DNA from: Tsuneonella amylolytica
Lineage (GTDB): Bacteria > Pseudomonadota > Alphaproteobacteria > Sphingomonadales > Sphingomonadaceae
Reading direction: 5' to 3'
NCBI RefSeq assembly: GCF_003626915.1
Contig: NZ_CP032570.1
Span: 1,736,001-1,800,000 of the forward strand
Length of the DNA stretch: 64,000 nt
The notes beneath the pieces are model-generated. The model ran no database searches. It was not told where the DNA came from and was given only the letters and a program-made list of their open reading frames with translations. Below, piece by piece: positions 9,855 through 17,446 of this stretch. A program made the position numbers and the translations under genes. Within the stretch, counting starts at the first letter, position 1. Each line of letters begins with the position of its first letter.

Positions 9855-10919
9855 CTACTCCGCCGCCACAGTTCCGCTCGCGCCGAACATGTCCGGCTCG
9901 CCGCTCGCGTCCTCGACGTCGTTCGCGCCTTCGCCCTTCTTGGCTTTCTGGCGGCTGTCGAAGCTCGACCACACGTCGTTCCAGTTGCCCTTCGTCGCGG
10001 CCTTCGAATACTCGGTGGCGCGGGTTTCGAAGAAGTTGGCGTGCTCCACGCCGTTCAGCAGCGGGGCGAGCCAGGGGAGGGGGTGATCCTCCACCATGTA
10101 GATCGCCGGCAGGCCGAGCTGCGACAGGCGCCAGTCGGCGATGTAGCGGATGTAGCGCTTGATCTCCTTGGCGCTCATGCCCGGCACCGGGCCGGCCTCG
10201 AACGCGAGGTCGATGAAGGCATCTTCCAGCCGCACGGTCTTCTGGCAGGCGTCGATGATGTCTTCCTTCACCGCCTTGGTCAGGCAGCCGCGTTCGGCGC
10301 AAAAAGCGTGGAACAGGCGGGTGATGCCTTCGCAGTGGAGGCTCTCGTCACGCACCGACCAGCTGACGATCTGGCCCATGCCCTTCATCTTGTTGAAGCG
10401 CGGGAAGTTCATCAGCATTGCGAAGCTGGCGAACAGCTGCAGCCCTTCGGTGAAGCCGCCGAACATCGCCAGCGTGCGGGCGATATCCTCGTCGGTGTCG
10501 ACGCCGAATTCCTGCAGGTAGTCGTGCTTGGCCTTCATCTCCTCGTACTCGAGGAACATGCCGTACTCGCTTTCCGGCATGCCGATGGTGTCGAGCAGGT
10601 GCGAATAGGCGGCGATGTGGACCGTTTCCATGTTGCTGAACGCGGTCAGCATCATCTTGATCTCGGTCGGCTTGAACACGCGGCCGTACTTCTCGTGGTA
10701 GCAATCCTGCACCTCGACGTCGGCCTGCGTGAAGAAGCGGAATATCTGCGTGAGCAGGTTGCGCTCGTGGTCGGAAAGCTTCTGCGCCCAGTCGCGGCAG
10801 TCCTCGCCCAGCGGCACTTCTTCCGGCAGCCAGTGGACCTGTTGCTGGCGCTTCCAGAACTCGTAGGCCCACGGATACTCGAACGGCTTGTAGGTCTTGC
10901 GGGCTTCGAGGAGCGACAT
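9855..10919 (-). CDS. nrdB: Ribonucleoside-diphosphate reductase, beta subunit (class I)
   Basis: 354 aa radical-generating subunit that works with NrdA to reduce ribonucleotides. Metal ligands are visible: Asp67, Glu98 and His101 (METVH), Glu158, Glu192 and His195 (DESLH). Radical Tyr105 is present in HIAAYSHL, so this is a tyrosyl-radical type. The start at 10919 has GGAGAT upstream; the longer frame to 11000 has no support. nrdA is 3.3 kb away on the same strand with unrelated genes between, so the two are not a simple operon here. Confidence 0.96.
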   Translation of the reverse strand: MSLLEARKTYKPFEYPWAYEFWKRQQQVHWLPEEVPLGEDCRDWAQKLSDHERNLLTQIFRFFTQADVEVQDCYHEKYGRVFKPTEIKMMLTAFSNMETVHIAAYSHLLDTIGMPESEYGMFLEYEEMKAKHDYLQEFGVDTDEDIARTLAMFGGFTEGLQLFASFAMLMNFPRFNKMKGMGQIVSWSVRDESLHCEGITRLFHAFCAERGCLTKAVKEDIIDACQKTVRLEDAFIDLAFEAGPVPGMSAKEIKRYIRYIADWRLSQLGLPAIYMVEDHPLPWLAPLLNGVEHANFFETRATEYSKAATKGNWNDVWSSFDSRQKAKKGEGANDVEDASGEPDMFGASGTVAAE

Positions 10920-11199
10920 CTGGTATCTCCGGTTCGGACTGGCCCCACCATATAGCGCATTGGGGGCGACAAGGGAATCGATTGGGCGTGCGAATCGCAC
11001 ACGGGGCGCGGTGCTGCGAAAGGGGAGGCTATGCGTTCGCGGGGCCGGTGCGAACCCGCCCGCAACGTCCCGGTTGGGGATAAACGCCGGCGCGCGTGAA
11101 CAGGCCGTTAGCCATGTGCGGAACCGGGCAGGATTTGCCGCATTGTGCGGTCAACGGCCAGGCATGGATCGAGCCCTACCTGGTTGCATGAGGGAAAGC

Positions 11200-11217
11200 A
11201 CGGACCTGTCCGTTTTT
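11200..11217 (+). terminator. Orphan intrinsic terminator
   Basis: ACGGAC (11200-11205) pairs with GTCCGT (11208-11213) across CT, in practice a 5-bp stem with a CCTG loop, followed by a run of Ts to 11217. The T-run is only on the plus strand. No plus-strand gene lies upstream because nrdB points the other way. Confidence 0.5.
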
Positions 11218-11323
11218 CCCCTTTTCGCGGACCAGGTCCGCAAACCCTCGCGGCCTCCTGTTTCGTTACTTCGGTAGCGGCAGGGGGCCGCAACGGGTTG
11301 CGGTGCCCATTCGTTCGGCATCG

Positions 11324-11349
11324 GGAACGCGAGGTCGCGCCCGCCGGTT
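11324..11349 (+). promoter_or_regulatory. Candidate EcfG (general stress sigma) promoter for the 11372 gene
   Basis: GGAAC at 11324-11328, 17 bp, then GGTT at 11346-11349. The alphaproteobacterial EcfG consensus is GGAAC-N16/17-CGTT, so one base of the -10 differs. The expected transcript start falls just before the GGAG ribosome-binding site of the gene at 11372. Confidence 0.45.
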
Positions 11350-11371
11350 CTGCGCGTGAAGGAGATACCCG

Positions 11372-11599
11372 ATGAGCAACCTCGAACCCGACGATTCGCG
11401 CGACGTGACCGGATCGCAGACCCCGGCCCCCGGCGAACCGCCCCGCACCGGCCCGCGCGAAGACGAAGCGCGCGAACGGGCGAAAAAGGATGGCGTGACG
11501 CCGGCAGAACCCCATCCCGACGGCACGCAAGTCCCGACCGAAGGCGACGCCACCGGCGATCGCTGGCACCGCAAGGCGACCGATGGCGGCACGGCCTGA
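11372..11599 (+). CDS. Small hydrophilic hypothetical protein
   Basis: 75 aa, ATG at 11372 behind a strong GAAGGAGATA ribosome-binding site. Rich in Asp, Glu, Pro, Thr, Arg and Gly, with no hydrophobic core, so probably disordered (middle part PREDEARERAKKDG). No known domain. The EcfG-like promoter 25-50 bp upstream would place it among small stress-induced proteins typical of this group, which is inference. A short GC hairpin follows the stop. Confidence 0.65.
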   Translation: MSNLEPDDSRDVTGSQTPAPGEPPRTGPREDEARERAKKDGVTPAEPHPDGTQVPTEGDATGDRWHRKATDGGTA

Positions 11600-11635
11600 T
11601 CGCTCAACCCCGGGCGGATCGGCAACCTCGCCGGT

Positions 11636-11652
11636 CCCGCCCGAAGGGCGGG
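11636..11652. terminator. Hairpin between convergent genes
   Basis: CCCGCCC (11636-11642), loop GAA, GGGCGGG (11646-11652): a perfect 7-bp stem between the 11372 gene (plus) and the PepSY-like gene (minus), whose stop is 4 bp away. There is no clear T-run on either side, so this is a 3'-end hairpin rather than a full intrinsic terminator. Confidence 0.45.
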
Positions 11653-11655
11653 GGC

Positions 11656-12036
11656 CTAGCGCCAGAACCAGCGGCTCTTCGCGCCGCGGCGCGCCCGGTC
11701 GCGCCACATCCGCACGTACATCCAGATCCCGCTGAACGAGAAGAACAAGAGGGCGAGGCCCGACAGGAAGCTGATCGCCTCGCCCGCCGGGCCGAACTCC
11801 TCGCCCGAGTGGAGGTGATGGAAGAACCCGGTCAGCGACGCGAAACCTTCCTGCTCGCCGCGGGGCGGGCGGCATTGCCAGCCTTCGGGGCAGACGAACC
11901 CGGCGGGCGGCGCGGCGGCGGCTGCAGGCGGCTCCACCCGCGACCACGCGGCGAGATGACTGAGCAGGCCGGTCGCCGCGATGAAGAGGAGGAAGACGCC
12001 GAAGAAAACCGACAGCCAGCGGTGCCACTTGCGCAT
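11656..12036 (-). CDS. PepSY-associated transmembrane protein
   Basis: 126 aa inner-membrane protein. It opens MRKWHRWLSVFFGVFLLFI, the usual start of PepSY-TM proteins, with one N-terminal helix, a ~50-residue periplasmic loop with two cysteines (VCPEGWQC) and His-rich GFFHHLHSGE, then a second helix and an Arg-rich cytoplasmic tail. Relatives sit beside siderophore receptors and ferric reductases. The start at 12036 is preferred over 12084 because a Fur-like box at 12053-12069 would otherwise lie inside the gene. Predicted role: iron-linked membrane redox or uptake accessory. Confidence 0.75.
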   Translation of the reverse strand: MRKWHRWLSVFFGVFLLFIAATGLLSHLAAWSRVEPPAAAAAPPAGFVCPEGWQCRPPRGEQEGFASLTGFFHHLHSGEEFGPAGEAISFLSGLALLFFSFSGIWMYVRMWRDRARRGAKSRWFWR

Positions 12037-12052
12037 GAAAAGTCCCGTATAA

Positions 12053-12069
12053 TTGCGAATCGTTCGCAA
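12053..12069. promoter_or_regulatory. Fur-like operator upstream of the PepSY-TM gene
   Basis: TTGCGAA-TCG-TTCGCAA is a perfect 7-3-7 inverted repeat. Read as 7-1-7, TGCGAAT-C-GTTCGCA keeps the TG..AAT / TT..CA frame of the Fur consensus TGATAAT-N-ATTATCA. It ends 17 bp before the proposed ATG, where it would block transcription when iron is sufficient. Confidence 0.5.
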
Positions 12070-12124
12070 CAGCCTCTGGCGCATCGGCGGGGCGGCCGCA
12101 AGTCGCGGGTTGTAACGCGCGTCC

Positions 12125-13357
12125 TCAGCGGCGCGCAGCGAGGCTTTCGGCAAGGCGGAAGGCCTCCGCCTCGGCCCGCGTGAAGGCGGTTTCCGCGCCC
12201 GGCCCATCGTCCGGGCCGAGGCCGGTGACGAAGTAGGCGACGCCGACCCCGCGGGCCCGGTCGATCCACAGGCCGGAGCGCAGGCCGTACGCCTCCCCCG
12301 CATGGCCCACCCACCGGCGCGCCGTGCCGGTGGCATCGTCGCGGCATCCGGCCTGGCGGCTCGCCAGCGTCTGCACGGCGAGGCCGTAGGTGCAGAAGAA
12401 CCCGCCGTCGGTCGCGCCGTTGCCGCCGTCGAACCGCCATACGGGCGCCTCGATCGCCGCGATGCCGGCCGGCGACAGCAGGCGCACCCCGTCGACCGTG
12501 CCGCGGCCCAGCAACAGACGGCCGATCTTCGCCAGCCCGCGCGCGCTGATGCGCAGGCCCCCCTGCGGCGCGAACAGCGACCCGTTCTCGCCTGCGGTCC
12601 ATCGGGCCAGATCGCAGCTGCCGTCGCCTGCGGCCTGCACCGGGCAGGCGGGCCGCGCGCCGCGCAGCAGGTCCTTGCGCTCGGCCCCCTCTGGCGTGGT
12701 GAGCGCCACCGCGCGCGCGACCGCCGCGTCGCTGCAGGTCGGCCAGTTGAAACAGCCGTCGATCGACAGCGGCGCGAGGACTTCGCGCTGCATCAGCCGG
12801 TCGAAGCGTTCGCCGGTCGCCTTCTCCATGACGGCGGCGACGACGGGGAAGTTGAGGTTGGCATAGGCGAACCGGTGCGCGGCGGGGCCATGACCGGGGT
12901 CCCAGCTCGCCGGGTCCGCCAGCACGCTACGCAGCGATCCGCCGAGCGGGATCGCGTACCGGTCGTCGTGATCGCGCAGCGATGCGGTGTGGCTCAGCAA
13001 ACCGCGCAAGGTCACGACTTGCGCCGGGTAGGCCGGATTGACGACCGGATAACCGAGCCAGTCGCCGACCGGGCGGTCGAGGTCGAGGATGCCCCGCTCG
13101 GCGAGGCGCATGACCCCGATCGCCACGACGAGTTTGCTGACCGATGCGACCCGCACCGGATCGTCCAGCGTCAGCACGCGGTTCACGGCGGCATCGGCGA
13201 ACCCCTCCGCCCGGCCGCCCCGTTCGCCCGCAGCGTCGAACGCGATCGCCGCGCGCGCCGTCCAGGCGGGCGGCGCCGGATCTTCGGTCGCGACCGGACG
13301 GGGCAATGCGCCGCACGTTGCGGCCAGTCCGGCGAGGATTACGACAAGCCAGCGCAT
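12125..13357 (-). CDS. Serine hydrolase, beta-lactamase / D-Ala-D-Ala carboxypeptidase family
   Basis: 410 aa exported serine hydrolase of the class C-like (Pfam beta-lactamase) group. It has a signal peptide with a possible lipobox (VVILAGLAATCG, Cys near residue 15), the nucleophile motif SVSK and the second motif YAN (in RFAYANLNF). The start at 13357 follows GAGGGGG at good spacing. It diverges from the DUF2171 gene 58 bp away. Such proteins act as esterases, peptidases or peptidoglycan enzymes. True beta-lactamase activity cannot be claimed. Confidence 0.85.
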   Translation of the reverse strand: MRWLVVILAGLAATCGALPRPVATEDPAPPAWTARAAIAFDAAGERGGRAEGFADAAVNRVLTLDDPVRVASVSKLVVAIGVMRLAERGILDLDRPVGDWLGYPVVNPAYPAQVVTLRGLLSHTASLRDHDDRYAIPLGGSLRSVLADPASWDPGHGPAAHRFAYANLNFPVVAAVMEKATGERFDRLMQREVLAPLSIDGCFNWPTCSDAAVARAVALTTPEGAERKDLLRGARPACPVQAAGDGSCDLARWTAGENGSLFAPQGGLRISARGLAKIGRLLLGRGTVDGVRLLSPAGIAAIEAPVWRFDGGNGATDGGFFCTYGLAVQTLASRQAGCRDDATGTARRWVGHAGEAYGLRSGLWIDRARGVGVAYFVTGLGPDDGPGAETAFTRAEAEAFRLAESLAARR

Positions 13358-13415
13358 CGTTTTGCCCCCTCGTGCATTGTGCCTGTGTAACCCCCGTTTC
13401 ACCAGGAGAACAGAG

Positions 13416-13679
13416 ATGACCGATACCAGCCAAATCCGCGAACACATGGAAGTCATCGGCGCCGATGGCGTCCACGTCGGCACCGTCGACCGGGTCGAGG
13501 GCGACCACATCAAGCTGACCAAGAAAGATTCTTCGGCCCAGATCGAAGGCGCCGAGGGCCAGCACGAAGGCCACCACCACACGATCCCGCTCGGCCTCGT
13601 CGCCGACATCGAAGGCGATCAGGTCCGCCTGAGCGCGACGGGCGCGAACGCCCAGAACTTCGAGGAGGAAGCCGACTGA
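13416..13679 (+). CDS. DUF2171 domain protein
   Basis: 87 aa soluble protein with the DUF2171 core IREHMEVIGADGVHVGTVD followed by VEGDHIKL and a repeat-like DIEGDQVRLS, a PRC-barrel-like beta fold. The stretch GQHEGHHHTIP holds four histidines and could bind metal. ATG at 13416 has AGGAGAA upstream. Family members are common small proteins of Sphingomonadales, often stress-associated, with no known activity. An intrinsic terminator follows 28 bp after the stop. Confidence 0.88.
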   Translation: MTDTSQIREHMEVIGADGVHVGTVDRVEGDHIKLTKKDSSAQIEGAEGQHEGHHHTIPLGLVADIEGDQVRLSATGANAQNFEEEAD

Positions 13680-13706
13680 CGGCGTTGCCTTTGAGCGAAG
13701 CAAACG

Positions 13707-13735
13707 AAAAGGGCCGGCATCGCGCCGACCCTTTT
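13707..13735. terminator. Bidirectional intrinsic terminator
   Basis: AAAAGGGCCGGC (13707-13718) and GCCGACCCTTTT (13724-13735) form a 12-bp stem with one G-U-type mismatch and a 5-nt loop. The A-run and T-run flank it on both strands, so it serves the DUF2171 gene and the convergent SnoaL-like gene. Confidence 0.85.
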
Positions 13736-13760
13736 CTGTGCGTGCAAGGGGAGAATCCGT

Positions 13761-14132
13761 TCAGTCCTCGGGCGTCTTCACCTCGACACCGAACGGGGTC
13801 TGCTGGTGCTGGACGACGACCCAGTCCTCGTGGGCGAGCCGGCGGATCGTGCTGGTGCACAGCGCGCGGTAGGTTTCCTCGCCCCGGCTCGCCTTCACGC
13901 GATACCCGATCACGATCAGCCCTTCCTCGGGGCGGCTGACGCGGGTCTCGGCGAAATCGACCTCTTCCCAGCGCGGCGTGTCCTCTACCGCGGCGGTCGC
14001 CGCGCCGCCGTCGAACAGGAACGGCTGCGCGGGCAGCGCCATCACGCAATCGTCGGCCACCTTCTCGCGGTAGACGTCCCCGCCGCCGAGCCACAGCTCG
14101 CGCTCGAATTCCCAGATGCGATCGTCGTTCAT
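13761..14132 (-). CDS. SnoaL/DUF4440-like (NTF2-fold) protein
   Basis: 123 aa, soluble, one compact alpha+beta domain. The helical start (DDRIWEFERELWLGG) followed by CVMALPAQPFLFDG, a strand VIGYRVKASRGEETYRALC and the ending WVVVQHQQTPF is the pattern of NTF2-like DUF4440 proteins, which bind small ligands or act as isomerase-like enzymes. It sits between nrdA and the terminator and is read in the nrdA direction 68 bp downstream of it. No catalytic residues can be assigned. Confidence 0.75.
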   Translation of the reverse strand: MNDDRIWEFERELWLGGGDVYREKVADDCVMALPAQPFLFDGGAATAAVEDTPRWEEVDFAETRVSRPEEGLIVIGYRVKASRGEETYRALCTSTIRRLAHEDWVVVQHQQTPFGVEVKTPED

Positions 14133-14200
14133 GAACTTCTCCTTCGCCCGCTCAACGCGCGGGGCGGGGAGACGTTCTCGTGCGCGAACGCGTCAGGCCG

Positions 14201-16234
14201 TCACTGGCAGGCCAGGCACTCGTCGTAGTCCGTCGTCGGCAGTTCGTACTTCGCCGCCTCGGGGGTGTTGTCGGCTTCGACGCCGCCCGCGAAGCCGGCG
14301 CGCTGCACGGACTTCGACCGCAGGTAGTAGAGGCTCTTGATGCCCTTTTCCCACGCCTGGAAGTGCAGCATCGCGAGGTCCCACTTGTCGACGTCGGCTG
14401 GGATGAAGAGGTTCAGGCTCTGCGCCTGGTCGATGAACGGCGTGCGGTCGGCCGCGAATTCGAGCAGCCAGCGCTGGTCGATCTCGAAGGAAGTCTTGTA
14501 GACCGCCTTTTCCTCCGGCGTGAGGAAGTCGAGGTGCTGGACGCTGCCGCCCTTTTCGAGGATCGAGTTCCACACGTTGGTGGAATTCTTGCTCTTCGAA
14601 TCGAGCAGTTTTTCGAGGTAAGGGTTCTTCACGATGAAGCTGCCCGACAGGGTCTTGTGGGTGTAGATGTTCGCCGGGATCGGCTCGATGCAGGCACTGG
14701 TGCCGCCGCAGATAATGCTGATCGAGGCGGTCGGCGCGATCGCCATCTTGCAGCTGAACCGCTCCATCGCGCCGGCATCGGCGGCATCGGGGCAAGGGCC
14801 ACGCTCCTGCCCCAGGACGAGGCTTGCCTCCTCCGCCTTGGCGCTGACGTGCTTGAACATCTTCAGGTTCCAGACCTTGGCCATCGGGCTTTCGAAGCCG
14901 ATGCCCTTCTTCTGAAGGAAGGAGTGGAAGCCCATCACGCCCATGCCCACGCTGCGTTCGCGCATCGCGGAATACTTGGCGCGGCCCATCTCGTCGGGCG
15001 CGCGGTCGATGTAGTCCTGCAGCACGTTGTCGAGGAAGCGCATGACGTCTTCCACGAAAGCCTTCTCGCCTTCCCACTCTTCCCACTTTTCGAGGTTGAG
15101 CGAGGACAGGCAGCAGACCGCGGTGCGATCGTTGCCGAGGTGGTCGACGCCGGTCGGCAAAGTGATCTCGGAGCACAGGTTCGAGGTGGAGACCTTGAGG
15201 CCCAGATCGCGGTGATGCTTGGGCATCATGCGGTTCACCGTGTCGGAGAACACGATGTAGGGCTCGCCGGTGGCAAGGCGCGTCTCGACCAGCTTCTGGA
15301 ACAGGGCGCGTGCATCGACGGTCGCGCGGACCTCGCCCGTCTTGGGGCTGGTGAGGTTCCATCCCTCGCCCGCGCGGACCGCCTCCATGAAGGCATCGGA
15401 AATGAGCACGCCGTGGTGCAGGTTCAGCGCCTTGCGGTTGAAGTCGCCCGAGGGTTTCCGGATCTCGAGGAACTCTTCGATCTCGGGATGGCTGACGTCG
15501 AGATAGCACGCGGCCGAACCGCGCCGCAGCGAGCCCTGCGAAATCGCCAGGGTGAGCGAATCCATCACGCGCACGAACGGGATGATGCCGCTGGTCTTGC
15601 CGTTGAGGCCGACCGGCTCGCCGATCCCACGCACGTTGCCCCAGTAGGTGCCGATGCCGCCGCCGCGGCTGGCGAGCCACACGTTCTCGTTCCAGGTGCC
15701 GACGATACCGTCGAGGCTGTCGCTGACCGAGTTCAGGTAGCAGCTGATGGGCAGGCCGCGGTTGGTGCCACCGTTCGACAGCACCGGGGTCGCCGGCATG
15801 AACCAGAGCTTGGAGATGTAGTCGTAGAGCCGCTGGGCGTGGTTCTGGTCGTCGGCGTAGGCATCGGCCACGCGGGCGAACAGGTCCTGGTACTTCTCGC
15901 CCGGAAGCAGATAGCGATCGTCGAGCGTTTCCTTGCCGAACTCGGTCAGCAGCGCGTCGCGCGATTCGTCGGTGACGATCGTGAAGCGCCGGTCGGCGAT
16001 CTTCTTGCTGTCGTCGGCCGGCTTGACCGCGGCCTTCACCGCCTCGCCCATCGCACCGGCCATCGCTTCGGCGGCCTTTTCGGTCACCAGTGCGTCGCTA
16101 CCCATATCCGCCTTGTCCATCGTCATCGCCGCGCTCTTGCTGCTGGTGGTCGCCGGTTCGCTCTCGGTCGCGGTCGCCTCTGCAATCGTGTCCTCGAGCC
16201 CCATCGCCGCTTCGTCCCCAGTCCTGAAATCCAT
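14201..16234 (-). CDS. nrdA: Ribonucleoside-diphosphate reductase, alpha subunit (class I)
   Basis: 677 aa catalytic subunit. Redox Cys165 (ISCYLNS), the active-site trio Asn352/Cys354/Glu356 in NLCSEI, second redox Cys near 374-375, radical-relay tyrosines in SLYYLRSKS and a C-terminal CLAC redox pair are all present. The first ~80 residues are Ala/Thr/Glu-rich and show no ATP-cone, so dATP overall inhibition may be absent (inferred). The start at 16234 has GGGGAC upstream. A NrdR-like box lies 251-266 bp upstream, implying a long leader. Confidence 0.96.
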   Translation of the reverse strand: MDFRTGDEAAMGLEDTIAEATATESEPATTSSKSAAMTMDKADMGSDALVTEKAAEAMAGAMGEAVKAAVKPADDSKKIADRRFTIVTDESRDALLTEFGKETLDDRYLLPGEKYQDLFARVADAYADDQNHAQRLYDYISKLWFMPATPVLSNGGTNRGLPISCYLNSVSDSLDGIVGTWNENVWLASRGGGIGTYWGNVRGIGEPVGLNGKTSGIIPFVRVMDSLTLAISQGSLRRGSAACYLDVSHPEIEEFLEIRKPSGDFNRKALNLHHGVLISDAFMEAVRAGEGWNLTSPKTGEVRATVDARALFQKLVETRLATGEPYIVFSDTVNRMMPKHHRDLGLKVSTSNLCSEITLPTGVDHLGNDRTAVCCLSSLNLEKWEEWEGEKAFVEDVMRFLDNVLQDYIDRAPDEMGRAKYSAMRERSVGMGVMGFHSFLQKKGIGFESPMAKVWNLKMFKHVSAKAEEASLVLGQERGPCPDAADAGAMERFSCKMAIAPTASISIICGGTSACIEPIPANIYTHKTLSGSFIVKNPYLEKLLDSKSKNSTNVWNSILEKGGSVQHLDFLTPEEKAVYKTSFEIDQRWLLEFAADRTPFIDQAQSLNLFIPADVDKWDLAMLHFQAWEKGIKSLYYLRSKSVQRAGFAGGVEADNTPEAAKYELPTTDYDECLACQ

Positions 16235-16349
16235 GTGTCCCCGCCCGCCCTGTCGTTTCGGGAGCAACGGGGTTCGGTTAGCCCCGATGTTCCGCCTTCG
16301 TTCGATTCGGAGCCGAAGTGCCCCGAGTATCATTTCCGGGTTCGCGAAA

Positions 16350-16366
16350 GGGGAAAACTTTTCCCC
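16350..16366. promoter_or_regulatory. Perfect palindrome in the nrdA leader
   Basis: GGGGAAAA-C-TTTTCCCC, 8-bp arms with a single central base, 116-132 bp upstream of the nrdA start. In RNA this cannot form a normal loop without opening the AT pairs, so a DNA-binding site is at least as likely as a hairpin. Confidence 0.4.
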
Positions 16367-16484
16367 GGATTCGTCCCCGGACGGGCGCCGGGCGGTCCCG
16401 CAAGGCGCAGTTCGGGCCTGCCGGTACCACATGGTGCCGCCGGCATGCGAAAACTAGGTCTTGTGGGTCCCCCTCAGGCACCAA

Positions 16485-16500
16485 CCACTATCCATAGTGA
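16485..16500. promoter_or_regulatory. NrdR-like box upstream of nrdA
   Basis: CCACTATCCATAGTGA. The palindrome CACTAT-CC-ATAGTG agrees with the 16-bp NrdR consensus acaCwAtATaTwGtgt at about 13 positions. NrdR is the ATP/dATP-responsive repressor of ribonucleotide reductase genes. A weaker CTA..TTGTG pattern at 16451-16466 could be a second box, but its 34-bp offset is not a whole number of helical turns. Confidence 0.55.
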
Positions 16501-16735
16501 ATCATGCGGGACTCGCGCGCAATAGGGTGAAGCCGCCGTTAACCCCGATCGAGCGTTGGAGTGGCAGGGTGTCATGCGCCGCTACGACACCGCGACGCGG
16601 CGGAATTCCTAGGCCCGCACGGCGCGCAACCCGCAAACCGCATTCTGCCGATATTTTTTTCTCCACGGTGCGGCGCGGCAGGATCGGATCCGAAGCGGCA
16701 ATTTTCGACTCCGGACCGGAAATGTGCGGCAACGA

Positions 16736-17404
16736 TCAATCGGCCATGCAGGCGCCCGGATCGTCAGCCTTGCTGCGTGCCGTCTGATTCTGGTCGGGGC
16801 CCGGCGGGACAGCCGCGACCAGACACGGGTCGTCATCGAGCCTCACGACGAGCAGGTAGCTCGTTTCGGGCGCGGGGTGCGCTTGTTCCGCCACATCGTA
16901 GCGCACGATCATCGAATCGGGCGCGAACGACGCGGCGCGCGGGCCTCTCCATTCGACGTTCCTGCCGAAGCTGCTGAATCCTCCGCCGCCGATTCGCGCG
17001 GTCGGCACCCGGTAGAGTTCGCTTGACGGGGGGACGAGGGTGAGAAGCTGGCGCGCGTCCGAATCGAGGACCTGCAGCGAATACGAGCCCGCACCGGGGC
17101 AAGCGACTTCGGTCATCGGCATCTCTTCGCGTTCCTGCCTGAGGATCTTGCAGTTATCGAGCGACGTGTAGCGATAGGTCCGGCCGGCGACCGGCGAGGG
17201 GGCGGGCTCGGGCGCTGCAATCGTTCCGCCGGGCGATGGCGCTCCGGCGTTGCCTGCAGGTCGGCCCTCGCCGGCAGCTATCGTCGATGCGTCGGCCGCG
17301 TCACGCTCCCGCTCCCCGGTCGCGGGGTCGGGCGAACAGGCGGCGACCGACGCGAGGGCTGCGGCGAAAACGGGCAAGGCAATCGGGCGACCGGAAATGC
17401 GCAT
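16736..17404 (-). CDS. Hypothetical lipoprotein
   Basis: 222 aa. Signal peptide with lipobox LASVAAC (Cys23) and a Pro/Ala/Gly-rich linker (~45-75). A domain of unknown family follows, with four cysteines (NCKILRQ, VACPG, DDPCLVA, PGACMAD) that could form disulfides in the periplasm. An exact EcfG-type promoter lies immediately upstream, so expression is probably part of the general stress response, with a very short or absent leader. No homologous family was recognised. Confidence 0.75.
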   Translation of the reverse strand: MRISGRPIALPVFAAALASVAACSPDPATGERERDAADASTIAAGEGRPAGNAGAPSPGGTIAAPEPAPSPVAGRTYRYTSLDNCKILRQEREEMPMTEVACPGAGSYSLQVLDSDARQLLTLVPPSSELYRVPTARIGGGGFSSFGRNVEWRGPRAASFAPDSMIVRYDVAEQAHPAPETSYLLVVRLDDDPCLVAAVPPGPDQNQTARSKADDPGACMAD

Positions 17405-17413
17405 GACCGGAAA

Positions 17414-17439
17414 AACGAACAGCGGAGCGGCGCGGTTCC
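17414..17439 (-). promoter_or_regulatory. EcfG-type promoter of the 17404 lipoprotein gene
   Basis: On the minus strand, GGAAC (17439-17435), 17 bp, CGTT (17417-17414): a full match to GGAAC-N17-CGTT. It fits in the 42-bp gap after the upstream hydrolase gene. The implied start of transcription is only a few bases before the ATG at 17404. Confidence 0.65.
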
Positions 17440-17446
17440 GGTTCGA

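Larger units (their letters stand above)
10920..11371. other. 452-bp gap between divergent nrdB and a small gene
   Basis: Contains the nrdB promoter region (minus strand), an intrinsic-terminator-like hairpin on the plus strand at 11200-11217 with no plus-strand gene before it, a perfect 7-1-7 palindrome GCGGACC-A-GGTCCGC at 11227-11241, and an EcfG-like promoter at 11324-11349. No convincing coding frame. A small RNA ending at 11217, or an attenuated leader of the 11372 gene, would fit. Confidence 0.5.
16235..16735. other. 501-bp gap: nrdA leader and downstream flank of a lipoprotein gene
   Basis: Holds the long nrdA 5' region on the minus strand, with a 17-bp perfect palindrome at 16350-16366 and a NrdR-like box at 16485-16500. 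No convincing coding frame and no B12-riboswitch pattern were seen. The part from 16501 to 16735 shows no recognisable element apart from a short AT stretch near 16650. Confidence 0.5.

Noticed and set aside
10940-10965. CACCATATAGCGCAT upstream of nrdB as a NrdR box
   Set aside because: Only the central bases agree with the consensus and the right half is missing.
16235-16480. Cobalamin riboswitch in the nrdA leader
   Set aside because: No B12-box pattern was seen, and class I reductase genes are not usual targets.
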